DNA of 64,000 bases from positions 31,475 through 95,474 of the forward strand of contig JADFQA010000006.1 in the NCBI GenBank assembly GCA_022562055.1, in the 5' to 3' direction. Both the position numbers and the translations under genes were made by a program. Source of the stretch: Acidobacteriota bacterium (lineage in GTDB: Bacteria > Actinomycetota > Acidimicrobiia > Spongiisociales > UBA5794). Below the pieces are notes generated by a model that had not been told where the DNA came from, did not search any database, and saw only the letters and a list, made by a program, of their open reading frames with translations. The first letter of the stretch is position 1. Every line of letters begins with the position of its first letter. This document shows positions 51,808 through 60,901 of this stretch, piece after piece.

Positions 51808-53010
51808 GTGTCCGATGTAACGATCCGGCGGCCGCGGGAAGACGAGTACGACGAGATCATCGCGGCGTCGTCTGTGCCATTCTCGTTCGATCCCGACGAG
51901 ACGTTTGAACCACTGAAAGCGATGTTCCCCACCGATCGGATGTTGATTGGTGACGATCGCGGGCAGATTGTGGGAACGAGCGCCGCCCATGCTTATCGGG
52001 TCACGATACCGGGAGGGTCGAATGTGGGTGCTGCGGGGATATCGTTCGTAACGGTGCTACCCACCCACCGCAGGCGCGGGGTAATGCGGGCAATGATGCA
52101 AGGCCTTTTTGAGGATGCTGCCGACGCCAGCGAGCCCCTGGCTCTTTTGTGGGCGACCGAAGGCGGTATCTATGGCCGGTTTGGGTTTGGCCCCGCTGTG
52201 GAAACGGTCCGTCAACGTATCGATTCGTCCAGGACGACGCTCGTTGCCGCCGATCAGCCTTTGGGCGCGGTGCGAATCGTCGACCGCGACGAAGCAGTCC
52301 GGGTCTTTGCGACGATCCACGCCGAGGTTGCCGGCCTGCGCCATGGGACGTTGCATCGTTCTGACCCGTTTGCCGAGTACTACCTGCACGATTACTCGTG
52401 GGAGAAAGAGGGACACACAAAGCCGCGGTTTGCGTTGTACGAAGGTGACGACGGCAAGGGTTACGTCGTGTTTCGAACGAAGAGCGAATCCCCTGGGACA
52501 GTGCGGTTCGAAGAGATGTTTGTGACTTCGTTAGCAGCGCGCCGGGCATTGCTCGCGTTCGGTCTGGGTTTCGACATGCGGCGGGACCTCGTTTTATGGG
52601 GGCGTCCGGGGGACGACCCCGTGCGATGGATGCTGACCAACCCGTATGCGATGAAGACTGAGGATTGGGATTACGTGTGGTATCGGCTTGTCGATCTCAA
52701 GGCGGCGCTTGAGGCCCGGCGATACGAAACTGACGGGTCGATCGTGCTGGAAGTGATCGATGAGCAGCTTGACCACAACAACGGAACATGGAAGGTCGAG
52801 ATTACGGCCGGTGTAGCTTCGGTCGAGCGCACTGCAGCGACACCCGATCTCACTATGCCGACCGACGTGCTTGCGGCCTTGTACATGGGTGGGAGACGTC
52901 TGTCGGGGATTTCAGAGGCGGGTGTAATTGTTGGCGATGCGAGCAAGCTCGCCCTTCTCGACCGGCTGTTTCGTACAACGACCGTGCCGTGGACGGCCGA
53001 GGAGTTTTAG
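51808..53010 (+). CDS. Eis-like GNAT acetyltransferase
   Basis: The 400-residue product has tandem GNAT domains and a C-terminal sterol-carrier-like domain, as in mycobacterial Eis, which acetylates lysines or aminoglycosides. Features include IRRPREDEYDEII at the N terminus, ISFVTVLPTHRRRGVMRAMM (acetyl-CoA loop V-x5-RRRG), ALLWATEGGIYGRFGFGPA and a C-terminal acidic PWTAEEF. GTG 51808 follows the thioesterase stop. Substrate cannot be predicted; resistance is possible but unproven. Confidence 0.85.
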   Translation: MSDVTIRRPREDEYDEIIAASSVPFSFDPDETFEPLKAMFPTDRMLIGDDRGQIVGTSAAHAYRVTIPGGSNVGAAGISFVTVLPTHRRRGVMRAMMQGLFEDAADASEPLALLWATEGGIYGRFGFGPAVETVRQRIDSSRTTLVAADQPLGAVRIVDRDEAVRVFATIHAEVAGLRHGTLHRSDPFAEYYLHDYSWEKEGHTKPRFALYEGDDGKGYVVFRTKSESPGTVRFEEMFVTSLAARRALLAFGLGFDMRRDLVLWGRPGDDPVRWMLTNPYAMKTEDWDYVWYRLVDLKAALEARRYETDGSIVLEVIDEQLDHNNGTWKVEITAGVASVERTAATPDLTMPTDVLAALYMGGRRLSGISEAGVIVGDASKLALLDRLFRTTTVPWTAEEF

Positions 53011-53071
53011 ACACTGCACGCGCTAAAACCAGGTTCCGGTTCTTCGAGAACACGCAGTCGAACTCGGAGGA

Positions 53072-53356
53072 GTGGAGTTTCCGATCGGAGCCATGATGCT
53101 TGCGACCTCCGAGACGTGGGCGCTTGTTACCGACAGCGGGGATCTTGACCTCATTTTTCACCCCGACGGGACGAAAGGCTTCGACGATGTGTCAGTTTCG
53201 GCGCCAACCCTGTCGATTACCGCCGACGGTGCTGCTCGTGTCGAGGTTGCCTCGCTCGCTGACATCATTCGCTTCAAGGAGGCAGCCGGGCGCGGCAAGG
53301 ACATCGCCGTCCTTCCGCCGCTGCGGCTAACGCTTGAAGAATCCGCGGCCCTGTAG
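53072..53356 (+). pseudogene. nucleotidyltransferase-like protein, N-terminus missing
   Basis: The 94-residue frame matches the C-terminal half of small nucleotidyltransferases of the AbiEii/MNT type: TWALVTDSGDLDLIFHPDGT, then VEVASLADIIRFKEAAGRGK and DIAVLPPLRLTLEE. The catalytic GGS and first DxD helix are not found in any frame upstream. GTG 53072 sits against CGGAGGA, and ATG 53090 is an alternative. It is probably a 5'-deleted relic, possibly a small stand-alone domain. Confidence 0.55.
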
Positions 53357-53395
53357 ACCGGTGGCTGGCGGTGGTGGGCCGAGTCGAGGTTGCAG

Positions 53396-54574
53396 CTAGG
53401 ACCCGGGGCTGCCACACACGGACGGAGAGTCGCTTGGTATCGCGTGTCCCTGGGCATCGAATTCGTAACCCACTGACCACTTTGTAAGGTCGTCGAGGAT
53501 CTTTGCAGTATCTGTTTCGTTGGCGGGTCTTGGTCGACCTCCCACGATGCGGACTGGTTTGACTTGGAGTGAAACGCCGTCCTGCGTGATGGTGAATTCA
53601 TAAACAGCTGAATATGAACTGGCTCCGCGTGCTGAAGGAAACGCAAAATTCCCTGTCGAGTTGATCAACCAGGCACCTTCAACTTGTTCAACCCCCTGAA
53701 GTACGTGGGGATGGCCACCAACGATCACGTCAGCGCCGAATTGCGCCCACGTTCTGGCGAGGTCGCGTTGGTATGTTTCGGGACAGTGGTTGCGCTCAAT
53801 ACCCCAGTGGACCATGACTACAACAAAGTCTGTGTTGTGAGCTGCTTCTTGTACCGCCTTAATAGTTTCGAGGAGGAATGGGTCGCACGCCCACGCGGTC
53901 TGTGGGCGGGTGTTCTCTCCGCTCGCCGACCAGTGGCACGGGATGCGTGAGAAGGAAACGAATCCAACCTTCCACCCGTTCGTTTCGATCACGACCGACG
54001 CATATGCGTCGACTGCGTTGCCGCCGGCGCCACTGTGCGCGATGCCTGCTTTGTCGAGGATTTCCACGGTCCGCGCGGTGGCGTCCGGGCCAAAGTCAAG
54101 GATGTGGTTGTTGGCAAGCTGGACAGCATCGATACCCGAAGCTGTGAGCAGGTCTACCGAGGTCGGAGGGGACTTGAATGTGTACTTGTTGCCGTTGTCG
54201 ACCCCAACGTCAGCTTCGGCGATTGTCGTTTCGAGATTTGCAAACATGAGATCGGGTGACGAGAGCCATTCGGTGACGTCGCCGAGAGGGTCGCGTGCCT
54301 CGCTGCCGTGGGTGAAAGCTGTGTCGCCAACAAACGCGAGGACGAGTGGCGGCAGGGTCGTGGTGGTAGTGGTTGTTGTTGTGGTGGATGTGGGCGACGA
54401 AGAGCTGGTGGTCGCGGCTGCTGTTGTCGTCGGTTGCTTGGCCGTTGGCGCTGCGCTCGCGACAGTGGTGCTTGGTGTTTGGGTGTCTGGAGTAGTTGAT
54501 GTTGGCTCGGCGGAGATTCCTGAACATGCGGTGAGAGTCACAAGACCGACCAAAATGAGGTTCCGTAGCCACAT
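53396..54574 (-). CDS. CapA-family lipoprotein
   Basis: The lipobox LTACSG puts the lipid on Cys17. A Thr/Ser/Pro linker of about 60 residues then leads to a metallophosphatase-fold domain of the CapA/PgsA type: LVLAFVGDTAFTHGSEARD, FANLETTIAEADVGV, LANNHILDFGPDATARTVEI, VVVMVHWGIERNHCPETYQ and VGGHPHVLQGVE. CapA proteins act in polyglutamate capsule export or related surface chemistry. No capBC genes are adjacent. GGGG lies just ahead of the ATG and the message may be leaderless. Confidence 0.86.
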   Translation of the reverse strand: MWLRNLILVGLVTLTACSGISAEPTSTTPDTQTPSTTVASAAPTAKQPTTTAAATTSSSSPTSTTTTTTTTTTLPPLVLAFVGDTAFTHGSEARDPLGDVTEWLSSPDLMFANLETTIAEADVGVDNGNKYTFKSPPTSVDLLTASGIDAVQLANNHILDFGPDATARTVEILDKAGIAHSGAGGNAVDAYASVVIETNGWKVGFVSFSRIPCHWSASGENTRPQTAWACDPFLLETIKAVQEAAHNTDFVVVMVHWGIERNHCPETYQRDLARTWAQFGADVIVGGHPHVLQGVEQVEGAWLINSTGNFAFPSARGASSYSAVYEFTITQDGVSLQVKPVRIVGGRPRPANETDTAKILDDLTKWSVGYEFDAQGHAIPSDSPSVCGSPGS

Positions 54575-54986
54575 CCCCGAATGCTAGCGAGTCCCCTACG
54601 GATGACCGTTGTGCGGAACTTGCCGAAAGACCGTGACAACCGGGTACCTCGGTCTACAATAACTACGCGCGTCACTCACGAAGTAACTAGTCATAAGACC
54701 CCGTCGATACTCCAGATTGGTACGGGTAGACGCATGACAACCGATTGCGAGATTCCCTCCCCGGGTAGCCAAGCGCAAGTCCCCCACCAATCCCCCTGCT
54801 TGCGTGCAAGTCTCTTCTTTCCTGACGGGGTTAGAAGACCGGGGAGGGTTCTAATTGGACCCCTCCCGGCACAACACGTAGAGGTGGTGTCCGTTCAGCT
54901 TGCCGTCACCGTGCGGCTCGGAGTCCCGGTTTGCGGTTTCGCCGACCGTACCCCTTCCACTGTGAGCGTAGGGCAGATACCTTGAG
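54575..54986 (+). other. 412-base stretch without a supported gene
   Basis: A plus-strand frame (54581-54985) is open, but its translation shows no domain, signal or bias. A short GGGAGGG/CCCTCCC stem around TTCTAATTGGAC lies near 54843-54872; it may be a terminator-like hairpin. Promoters for CapA and the SAF gene should lie here. Confidence 0.5.
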
Positions 54987-55508
54987 GTGGTGCTTTGGTT
55001 AGACCGTCCTCCGTATTTTCGCTGGGCCGCTGCGTCGGTGATTGTCGTTGTTGCCCTGTCGTTGCAGGCGGTTTCACCCGAATTGATATCGTATCCGTTC
55101 CTGAATCGGGACGTGAACGCCGGAGAGACGATCACCGATGAGGACCTTGGATGGCGCCAAATCCCAATGGGATTGCTGCCTCCGGCGTCGGACGTTGTCG
55201 GGCCGGCGGTACACGCGCTCGACGAAGGCGATCCGTTTTTGCGGGGTTCCGTGACAGCCGGGAGCGTCGTCCCCGATGGTTGGTGGGCGGTACCTGCGCC
55301 CGTACCGGAGTCCGTGCCTCCGGGCACGCGGGTGCGTCTCATTGCAGTTTCAGATGGGTTTTCTGCCGATGGTATCGTCTCCAGTTCGGGACTCGACACG
55401 GGTTTCGGAGACCGGACGCTCGGTTCGGTTGCGGTCCCCGAAGAGGCTGCCGTACGAATGTCGCTTGCGGCGGCTGTCGACCGACTCGTCGTACTGGTCG
55501 CACCATGA
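54987..55508 (+). CDS. SAF-domain membrane-anchored protein
   Basis: The 173-residue product has an N-terminal membrane helix (WAAASVIVVVALSLQAV) and a SAF domain with FLNRDVNAGETITDEDLGW and VPDGWWAVPAPVPES, as in CpaB/FlgA-like pilus-assembly proteins and some surface proteins. No pilus genes are nearby, so the job is unclear. It starts at GTG 54987 with GAGG directly before. UppP follows 27 bases later. Confidence 0.68.
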   Translation: MVLWLDRPPYFRWAAASVIVVVALSLQAVSPELISYPFLNRDVNAGETITDEDLGWRQIPMGLLPPASDVVGPAVHALDEGDPFLRGSVTAGSVVPDGWWAVPAPVPESVPPGTRVRLIAVSDGFSADGIVSSSGLDTGFGDRTLGSVAVPEEAAVRMSLAAAVDRLVVLVAP

Positions 55509-55535
55509 AGCGCTTGACGTTCTAAGCTTTCGTTC

Positions 55536-56294
55536 ATGCTTGACGCGATCATCTGGGGACTCACCCAGGGGCTTACGGAGTTCCTCCCGGTTTCGAGTTC
55601 GGGCCACCTCGTTCTCGTACCGGCACTGCTTGGCCGACCATCTCCCGACCTCGCGACCGCGGCTTTCCTGCACCTTGGGACACTCGTCGCCGTGCTCATC
55701 TATTTTCGTGTCGAAGTGGGTCAGATGCTCAGACTCACGCACGATGGCCGCAAAATGCTCAAGCTGGTAGCAGTCGGAACTATCCCGGCTGCCGTGATCG
55801 GGTTGCTCTTCAGGGGAGCGCTCGGACGTTTCGTGGAGAGTCCGCGCGCGGTGGCAGTTTCCATGTTGCTGCTCGGCATGGGTTTGCTGTCCACCCGATT
55901 CATCGCAACCCGAGAGCGAAAGGTAGCGGATCTCCGCGTACCCGATGCCGTCGCAATCGGACTTGCTCAAGCTGTGGCCCTGATACCCGGTGTGAGCCGA
56001 TCAGGCACCACGATTGCGGCGGCGATGATGCGCGGCGTAGACAAGGCTGAGGCCGCGAGGTTTTCGTTTCTCTTGGGCATCCCCGCAATCGCCGGCGCAG
56101 GTCTCATTGAGACGATCGATCTAACGAACACGGACGCTGGCATCACCCTCACAATGGCTGTTGGAGTGTTGGTCGCTGGTGTGAGTGGGTATCTGGCCAT
56201 TGCAGGGCTGCTCAGCCTGATTCGCCGAACCGGTTTGGTTCCATTTGGCGCCTACTGCATCGGTTTCGCGACGCTCAGCCTGATCGTCCTGTAG
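55536..56294 (+). CDS. uppP: undecaprenyl-diphosphatase
   Basis: UppP/BacA recycles the peptidoglycan lipid carrier by removing a phosphate from undecaprenyl diphosphate and confers bacitracin tolerance. The signature LTQGLTEFLPVSSSGHLVLV is at residues 8-27 and the second motif is IPGVSRSGTTIAAAMMRG near 150-167. Eight helices fit its 252 residues. Confidence 0.94.
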   Translation: MLDAIIWGLTQGLTEFLPVSSSGHLVLVPALLGRPSPDLATAAFLHLGTLVAVLIYFRVEVGQMLRLTHDGRKMLKLVAVGTIPAAVIGLLFRGALGRFVESPRAVAVSMLLLGMGLLSTRFIATRERKVADLRVPDAVAIGLAQAVALIPGVSRSGTTIAAAMMRGVDKAEAARFSFLLGIPAIAGAGLIETIDLTNTDAGITLTMAVGVLVAGVSGYLAIAGLLSLIRRTGLVPFGAYCIGFATLSLIVL

Positions 56295-56351
56295 GGCGTT
56301 GTCCTCGGATCCCGGGCGGGGTCGAGACGAAGCTCGCCCCAGACAGCGGTT

Positions 56352-57995
56352 CTAGAAGCCGTAGACAGAACTCATGCGGATCTGTTCGCCGATGTGAACA
56401 TTGATGAGTGACGCAACGCCGCTGTCTTGGGCGCGGCGCAGGGCGGGGATGATCTCTTTGGGATCCGTCACGAACTCGCCATAACCGCCCAGCGCTTCGA
56501 CCATCTTTCCGTACGGCCTGATGCCGAGGTCTGAGCCAGTGTCGATATCTGGGTACATCATCCGTTGGATGGTCTTGATGTTGTTCCACGCCCCGTCGTT
56601 GCCGATCACGCCAATCACTGGCATTGCGTGGCGGATCATCGTGTCGTACTCCATGGCGTTGAAGCCGAAGGACCCATCGCCATACACAATGCCGACCCGT
56701 GTGTCTGGTTCGACGGTCTTTGCGGCGATCGCAAACGGTGCGCCGACGCCAAGACATCCAAACGGTCCCGGGTCCAAAAGACCACCAGGGCGAGACGTCT
56801 GGAGCCACTTTGCAGTTGTCGACACGATGTCGCCACCGTCGGCGCACACGATCGAGTCGTCACTGAAGAACTCTGCCACGTCGCGTGCGAACCGCTCGGG
56901 ATGAATTGGGCTGTTGTCGCTGTTCGCCGCCTCTTCGGCCGCTGCGCGTTTGGCAGACTCCATGGCGAACAACTCCGTGGTCCATTCTCGTGGTCCTGAC
57001 GGCGCAAAGCTGGCGGCGGCTTCAGCAAGTTGGGCTACGACTGTACCGGGGTCGGCTGCGACACCAAGGTCGGCGGTTCTGTTCCAGCCGATCCTTGTCG
57101 GCTCGGCGTCGATGTGGATCACCGTTGCTTGCGGGCTGACCTTCGCTCCGTAGCTGGTGCGGAAGTCCCAGTCGACACCGAGGGCGAGAACGACATCGGT
57201 GTCTTTCAAGGCGTGGCTGCGTGTCCGGTTGCCGAGCAGCGGGTGGCCATAGGCAAGGGAACCGCGGGCAAGGCTGTTGGTGTAGACGGGGGCGCCAAGA
57301 GCATCGGCGAATGCAGCGAACGCGCCGGTGTAGTCGTCCTGGCGGCTCCACCGCATGCCCGTTCCGGCAAACACCACGGGGCTGGCTGCGTTCTTGAGCA
57401 GTTCACAGATGTCGGCGAGGGTGTGCGCATCAACGCCAGCCGGGCGGTTTGGTCGGTAGCCGGTTGGCCACGCTATTGAGTCCTCGACCATCGTGTCAGC
57501 CTGGATATCAAACGGAATGTCGAGGAATACGGGACCACCTCGACCGCTGAATGCGTGGCGCGCGGCAGTCGCGATGTACTCGGCGAGGCGGCTCGTGGTC
57601 CTCGCGGTTGCTGCCCATTTGGTGATTGATTCGAACAGCCGCGGATGATCCATCTCTTGGAGGCCACCCCTGAGGTCCTCGTTGGTCAGGTGGCGCCCGC
57701 CGAGCAGCAGCATTGGTGTGTTTGCAAACCAAGCGTTTGCAACCCCGGTCAGCGCATCTGTAACGCCAGGGCCGGCGGTAACCACCGCGACCCCGAGCTT
57801 CCCGGTGAGACGGGCATATGCATCGGCGGCGTGGGCTGCTGCCTGCTCGTGGCGCACGTCGACGACCTTGATTCCCTCCTTTTCGCAGCCATCGACGATC
57901 GGCAGGATGTGACCCCCGGTGAGCATGAAGATTGCTTCGACACCTTCGGCTTTGAGTGCCCGGGCGATGATCTGTCCGCCATGAATTTTCGCCAT
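56352..57995 (-). CDS. thiamine-diphosphate-dependent enzyme (acetolactate synthase / HACL-like)
   Basis: This is a 547-residue ThDP enzyme. The N-terminal domain has the catalytic Glu in VRHEQAAAHAADAYARLTG. The middle domain binds FAD or ADP, and the C-terminal domain carries the ThDP motif as IVYGDGSFGFNAMEYDTMIR followed by NDGAWNNI. PFGCLGVGAPFAIAAK and the IPFDIQADTM segment recall 2-hydroxyacyl-CoA lyases and oxalyl-CoA decarboxylases more than anabolic acetolactate synthases, and no small regulatory subunit gene is present. Substrate assignment is open. Confidence 0.8.
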   Translation of the reverse strand: MAKIHGGQIIARALKAEGVEAIFMLTGGHILPIVDGCEKEGIKVVDVRHEQAAAHAADAYARLTGKLGVAVVTAGPGVTDALTGVANAWFANTPMLLLGGRHLTNEDLRGGLQEMDHPRLFESITKWAATARTTSRLAEYIATAARHAFSGRGGPVFLDIPFDIQADTMVEDSIAWPTGYRPNRPAGVDAHTLADICELLKNAASPVVFAGTGMRWSRQDDYTGAFAAFADALGAPVYTNSLARGSLAYGHPLLGNRTRSHALKDTDVVLALGVDWDFRTSYGAKVSPQATVIHIDAEPTRIGWNRTADLGVAADPGTVVAQLAEAAASFAPSGPREWTTELFAMESAKRAAAEEAANSDNSPIHPERFARDVAEFFSDDSIVCADGGDIVSTTAKWLQTSRPGGLLDPGPFGCLGVGAPFAIAAKTVEPDTRVGIVYGDGSFGFNAMEYDTMIRHAMPVIGVIGNDGAWNNIKTIQRMMYPDIDTGSDLGIRPYGKMVEALGGYGEFVTDPKEIIPALRRAQDSGVASLINVHIGEQIRMSSVYGF

Positions 57996-58073
57996 GATGC
58001 CCTTTCGTCGTTCCTTGATTCAACCAGGTAGCCGCTGGCGGTGCCTCGGGTGCATCCTCCTACACTTATCGAC

Positions 58074-58655
58074 GTGGAAAAAGTAGTCGCCGTCGTGGTT
58101 GCCTATCTGGTCGGTTCCGTTGATTTCGGTGTGATCGTCCCGAGACTGATGGGCATTGATATCTACCGAGAAGGATCGGGGAACCCGGGTACGGCAAATG
58201 TCTTTAGGACGCTCGGCAAGAAGGCCGCGGCGGTTGTGCTGACCGGCGATCTGCTGAAGGGCACCCTCAGTGTTTGGCTCGGCGCCACGATCGCAGACCC
58301 CACCTTTGCTTATTGGTGTGCGGTCGCCGCGGTGATCGGCCACAGCTATCCGGTGTGGCACAAGTTCAGCGGCGGCAAAGGTGTCGCGACCGGCCTTGGT
58401 GCGGCACTGTATCTGCAGCCGCTGGTAGGCGCCGCCGTAGTCATCGTGTGGATCGGCATCATCCTGAAAACCAAAACAGCTTCGCTCGCGTCGCTCATTG
58501 GCATAGCGATGCTGCTGCCAGGCTTTGCCTTGCGCGGCGTTGACGGAGGTCCGCTGCTTGCCACCGCCGTCTTGGTAGCGATCGTGTTCGGTCGTCACAC
58601 TGAGAACATCAAACGTATGCTTGCCGGTGGCGAGAACACCTTGGAGACTCGATGA
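58074..58655 (+). CDS. plsY: glycerol-3-phosphate acyltransferase PlsY
   Basis: PlsY acylates glycerol 3-phosphate from acyl phosphate in the membrane, the first step of phospholipid synthesis. Family motifs are GSGNPGTANVFRTLGKKAA, LTGDLLKG and GHSYPVWHKFSGGKGVATGLG. With GTG 58074 it is 193 residues with five helices. GTG 58041 is in frame too, but TACACT at 58061-58066 then suggests a leaderless start at 58074. The end overlaps moeA (ATGA). Confidence 0.9.
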   Translation: MEKVVAVVVAYLVGSVDFGVIVPRLMGIDIYREGSGNPGTANVFRTLGKKAAAVVLTGDLLKGTLSVWLGATIADPTFAYWCAVAAVIGHSYPVWHKFSGGKGVATGLGAALYLQPLVGAAVVIVWIGIILKTKTASLASLIGIAMLLPGFALRGVDGGPLLATAVLVAIVFGRHTENIKRMLAGGENTLETR

Positions 58656-59890
58656 TCCCAATTGCTGATGTGCAGCGCCGAATCCTGGAAGAGGTCGGCC
58701 TTCTTCCGGTGACCCGAATCGGGTTACGCGAGGCGCGCGGGTTGATCCTTGCCGAAGATGTCACAGCAGGTGAGAACATCCCTCCGTTCGCAAACTCAGC
58801 CATGGACGGGTACGCCGTGCTTGCCGCTGATGTCGCGACAGTTCCGGTTGATCTCGAAGTGACAGGGATCATCGCCGCCGGAACCTCTCCCCAGGGCAAA
58901 GTAACGACCGGGACCGCGATGAAAATCATGACCGGCGCGCCCATGCCTGCGGGCGCCGACACGGTCATCAAGGTTGAGGACACCGAAGATCTTGGCAACG
59001 GTCGGGTACGCATCGTGTCTGGTGCGCCGTTGGGCACTTCCATCAGAAGCGCTGGATCAGATGTCACCGTTGGTGCCGTCGTGATGCGAACCGGTACACG
59101 GCTCGACGCACCGCAACTGGGCCTGCTCGCAACAGTCGGTGCGGCGTGGCCGAAGGTGCGCAAACGCCCCGTTGTCGGCATTTTCTCTACGGGCGACGAG
59201 CTTGTCCCTCACGAAACGGCAAGCCTCTCGGCCGGAATGATCCGAGACTCAAACCGGCTCACCATGCGGGCTCTTGTCGAAGAAGCCGGAGGGTTCGTCA
59301 TCGACTACGGCATCGTCCCCGACCAGCCGGACGTCTTGAAGAGCGTGCTCGGGCACGCCGCCAACTCTTGCGACCTTGTGGTGACGAGCGGCGGAGTGTC
59401 GATGGGCGATTTCGATCTCGTAAAGAGTGTTCTCACCGAGCTCGGCGGCGTCGATTTCCTAAAAGTACAAATGCAGCCGGGCAAGCCTCTCGGATTCGGC
59501 CACGTTGGAGATACCCCGTTTTTCGGACTTCCCGGCAACCCCGTCTCTGTGTTTGTCTCGTTTCTTCAGTTTGTACGGCCCGCGATGTTTGCAATGATGG
59601 GCGCGGAGTTCATCTACCCGCCAGTCGTGAAGGCGGTCATGCGGTCCGAACGCCACACCCAGGACGAAAAGACCGTGTTTCTGCGGGGTCTTGCTGTGCG
59701 AACCGATGGTGTTCTGAGTGTCGATGTCTCTGGTGGACAACATTCGCATCAAATGACCGCACTTGCCGATGCGAATTGCCTCGTTGAGGTTCCGGTTGGA
59801 GTCGGTGTCGTGCTGGCGGGTGACGAAGTGGATGTTGTGATGTTTGGTGCAAGGGAGACGAGAACACGCAAGGAGGTACTCGGTGGTTGA
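58652..59890 (+). CDS. moeA: molybdopterin molybdotransferase MoeA / gephyrin-like protein
   Basis: MoeA inserts molybdate into adenylylated molybdopterin. Characteristic segments are PPFANSAMDGYAVLAADVA, MTGAPMPAGADTVIKVED, FSTGDELVPHE, TSGGVSMGDFDLVKSVL and FGLPGNPVSVF. The length of 412 is typical. It overlaps plsY and moaC. Its neighbour three genes down is SepX/GlpR-like, so this copy could be the Glp cytoskeletal-type paralogue of Actinobacteria rather than, or as well as, a cofactor enzyme. Confidence 0.93.
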   Translation: MIPIADVQRRILEEVGLLPVTRIGLREARGLILAEDVTAGENIPPFANSAMDGYAVLAADVATVPVDLEVTGIIAAGTSPQGKVTTGTAMKIMTGAPMPAGADTVIKVEDTEDLGNGRVRIVSGAPLGTSIRSAGSDVTVGAVVMRTGTRLDAPQLGLLATVGAAWPKVRKRPVVGIFSTGDELVPHETASLSAGMIRDSNRLTMRALVEEAGGFVIDYGIVPDQPDVLKSVLGHAANSCDLVVTSGGVSMGDFDLVKSVLTELGGVDFLKVQMQPGKPLGFGHVGDTPFFGLPGNPVSVFVSFLQFVRPAMFAMMGAEFIYPPVVKAVMRSERHTQDEKTVFLRGLAVRTDGVLSVDVSGGQHSHQMTALADANCLVEVPVGVGVVLAGDEVDVVMFGARETRTRKEVLGG

Positions 59891-60353
59891 CGATCTCACA
59901 CACGTAAACGCTGATGGAGACGTTCGCATGGTCTCGGTAGGGGAGAAGGGTCGGACTTCGCGTGTCGCGATTGCCGAAGCGTCTGTGGCGTTGCCTCCAG
60001 ATCTGAAAGCAGCAGTGTTCGGAACAGGTACGAAGAAGGGTGACGTTCTCGCCACGGTGCGGATCGCGGCGATCATGGCTGTTAAGAACACCAGCTCGCT
60101 CATCCCGCTGTGCCATCCGATCGAGATCTCAGGGATCACCGTCGAAGTCAACGAAACGACGTCCGGGGCGCGGATTGAGGTCCGTGTTGAGACGGTGGGT
60201 CGAACAGGTGTCGAGATGGAAGCGATGACCGGCGCCGCCATCGGAGCAGTAACGATGTATGACATGATCAAATCTGTCTCCAAAGGCGTAGTACTCGGCC
60301 CGATCCAGCTCCTACACAAATCTGGCGGCAAGTCTGGTGAGTGGAACAGATGA
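59883..60353 (+). CDS. moaC: cyclic pyranopterin monophosphate synthase MoaC
   Basis: MoaC, with MoaA, converts GTP to cyclic pyranopterin monophosphate in molybdenum cofactor synthesis. Conserved parts are DVRMVSVGEKGRTSRVAIAE, AAIMAVKNTSSLIPLCHPI and GVEMEAMTGAAIGAVTMYDM with KSVSKGV. GTG 59883 follows AAGGAGG by six bases and overlaps the moeA stop by eight bases. The product has 156 residues. Confidence 0.94.
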   Translation: MVDDLTHVNADGDVRMVSVGEKGRTSRVAIAEASVALPPDLKAAVFGTGTKKGDVLATVRIAAIMAVKNTSSLIPLCHPIEISGITVEVNETTSGARIEVRVETVGRTGVEMEAMTGAAIGAVTMYDMIKSVSKGVVLGPIQLLHKSGGKSGEWNR

Positions 60354-60829
60354 GGGCCGCGGTCGTCTCGATTTCAGATCGAGCCAGTCGCGGTATTTAT
60401 GAGGACATTTCCGGTCCCGCTTGCAAGGCAATGCTGGTCGATGCCGGCTTCTCTGTCGGCGACATCGTTCTCATCCCGGACGGTATCGAGAGTGTCTCAT
60501 CGGCGCTACGCGACTTGGTTGGTGAGGTCGACCTCATAGTCACGACTGGTGGGACCGGACTTGCGCCCCGCGATGTAACACCAGAAGCGACCAGACTCGT
60601 GATCGACCGGGAGGCACCCGGGTTTGCAGAAGCCATCCGGGCGTCGACGCTTGGCAAGAACGTCTTTGGCATGTTGAGCCGAGCCGTGTCTGGCATCGCC
60701 GAGAGTACGCTGATAATCAATGTTCCTGGCTCGCTCAGAGGCGCCACGGAGTCATTAGAGGTTGTGATGGGCGCTCTAAAACATGGCGTCGAGTTGCTTA
60801 TTGGTCACGACAGCGACCACAATACGTGA
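60350..60829 (+). CDS. mog: molybdopterin adenylyltransferase (MogA/MoaB family)
   Basis: Mog activates molybdopterin with ATP to the adenylylated form used by MoeA. The MoCF fold is shown by AAVVSISDRASRGIYEDISG, LIVTTGGTGLAPRDVTPEA and IINVPGSLRGATESLEVVM. I start at ATG 60350, which overlaps the moaC stop; GTG 60341 is also in frame. With moeA and moaC it forms a partial cofactor operon. Confidence 0.93.
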   Translation: MRAAVVSISDRASRGIYEDISGPACKAMLVDAGFSVGDIVLIPDGIESVSSALRDLVGEVDLIVTTGGTGLAPRDVTPEATRLVIDREAPGFAEAIRASTLGKNVFGMLSRAVSGIAESTLIINVPGSLRGATESLEVVMGALKHGVELLIGHDSDHNT

Positions 60830-60901
60830 CCGCAGGTGTGACAAACCCTTTGGCGTCTGGGCATCTTCCCCTACGCTTGACGGTCACGGAGTAAGAAATA
60901 C

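Noticed and set aside
54581..54985. Plus-strand frame between CapA and the SAF gene
   Set aside because: No recognised domain, signal or ribosome site; treated as non-coding.
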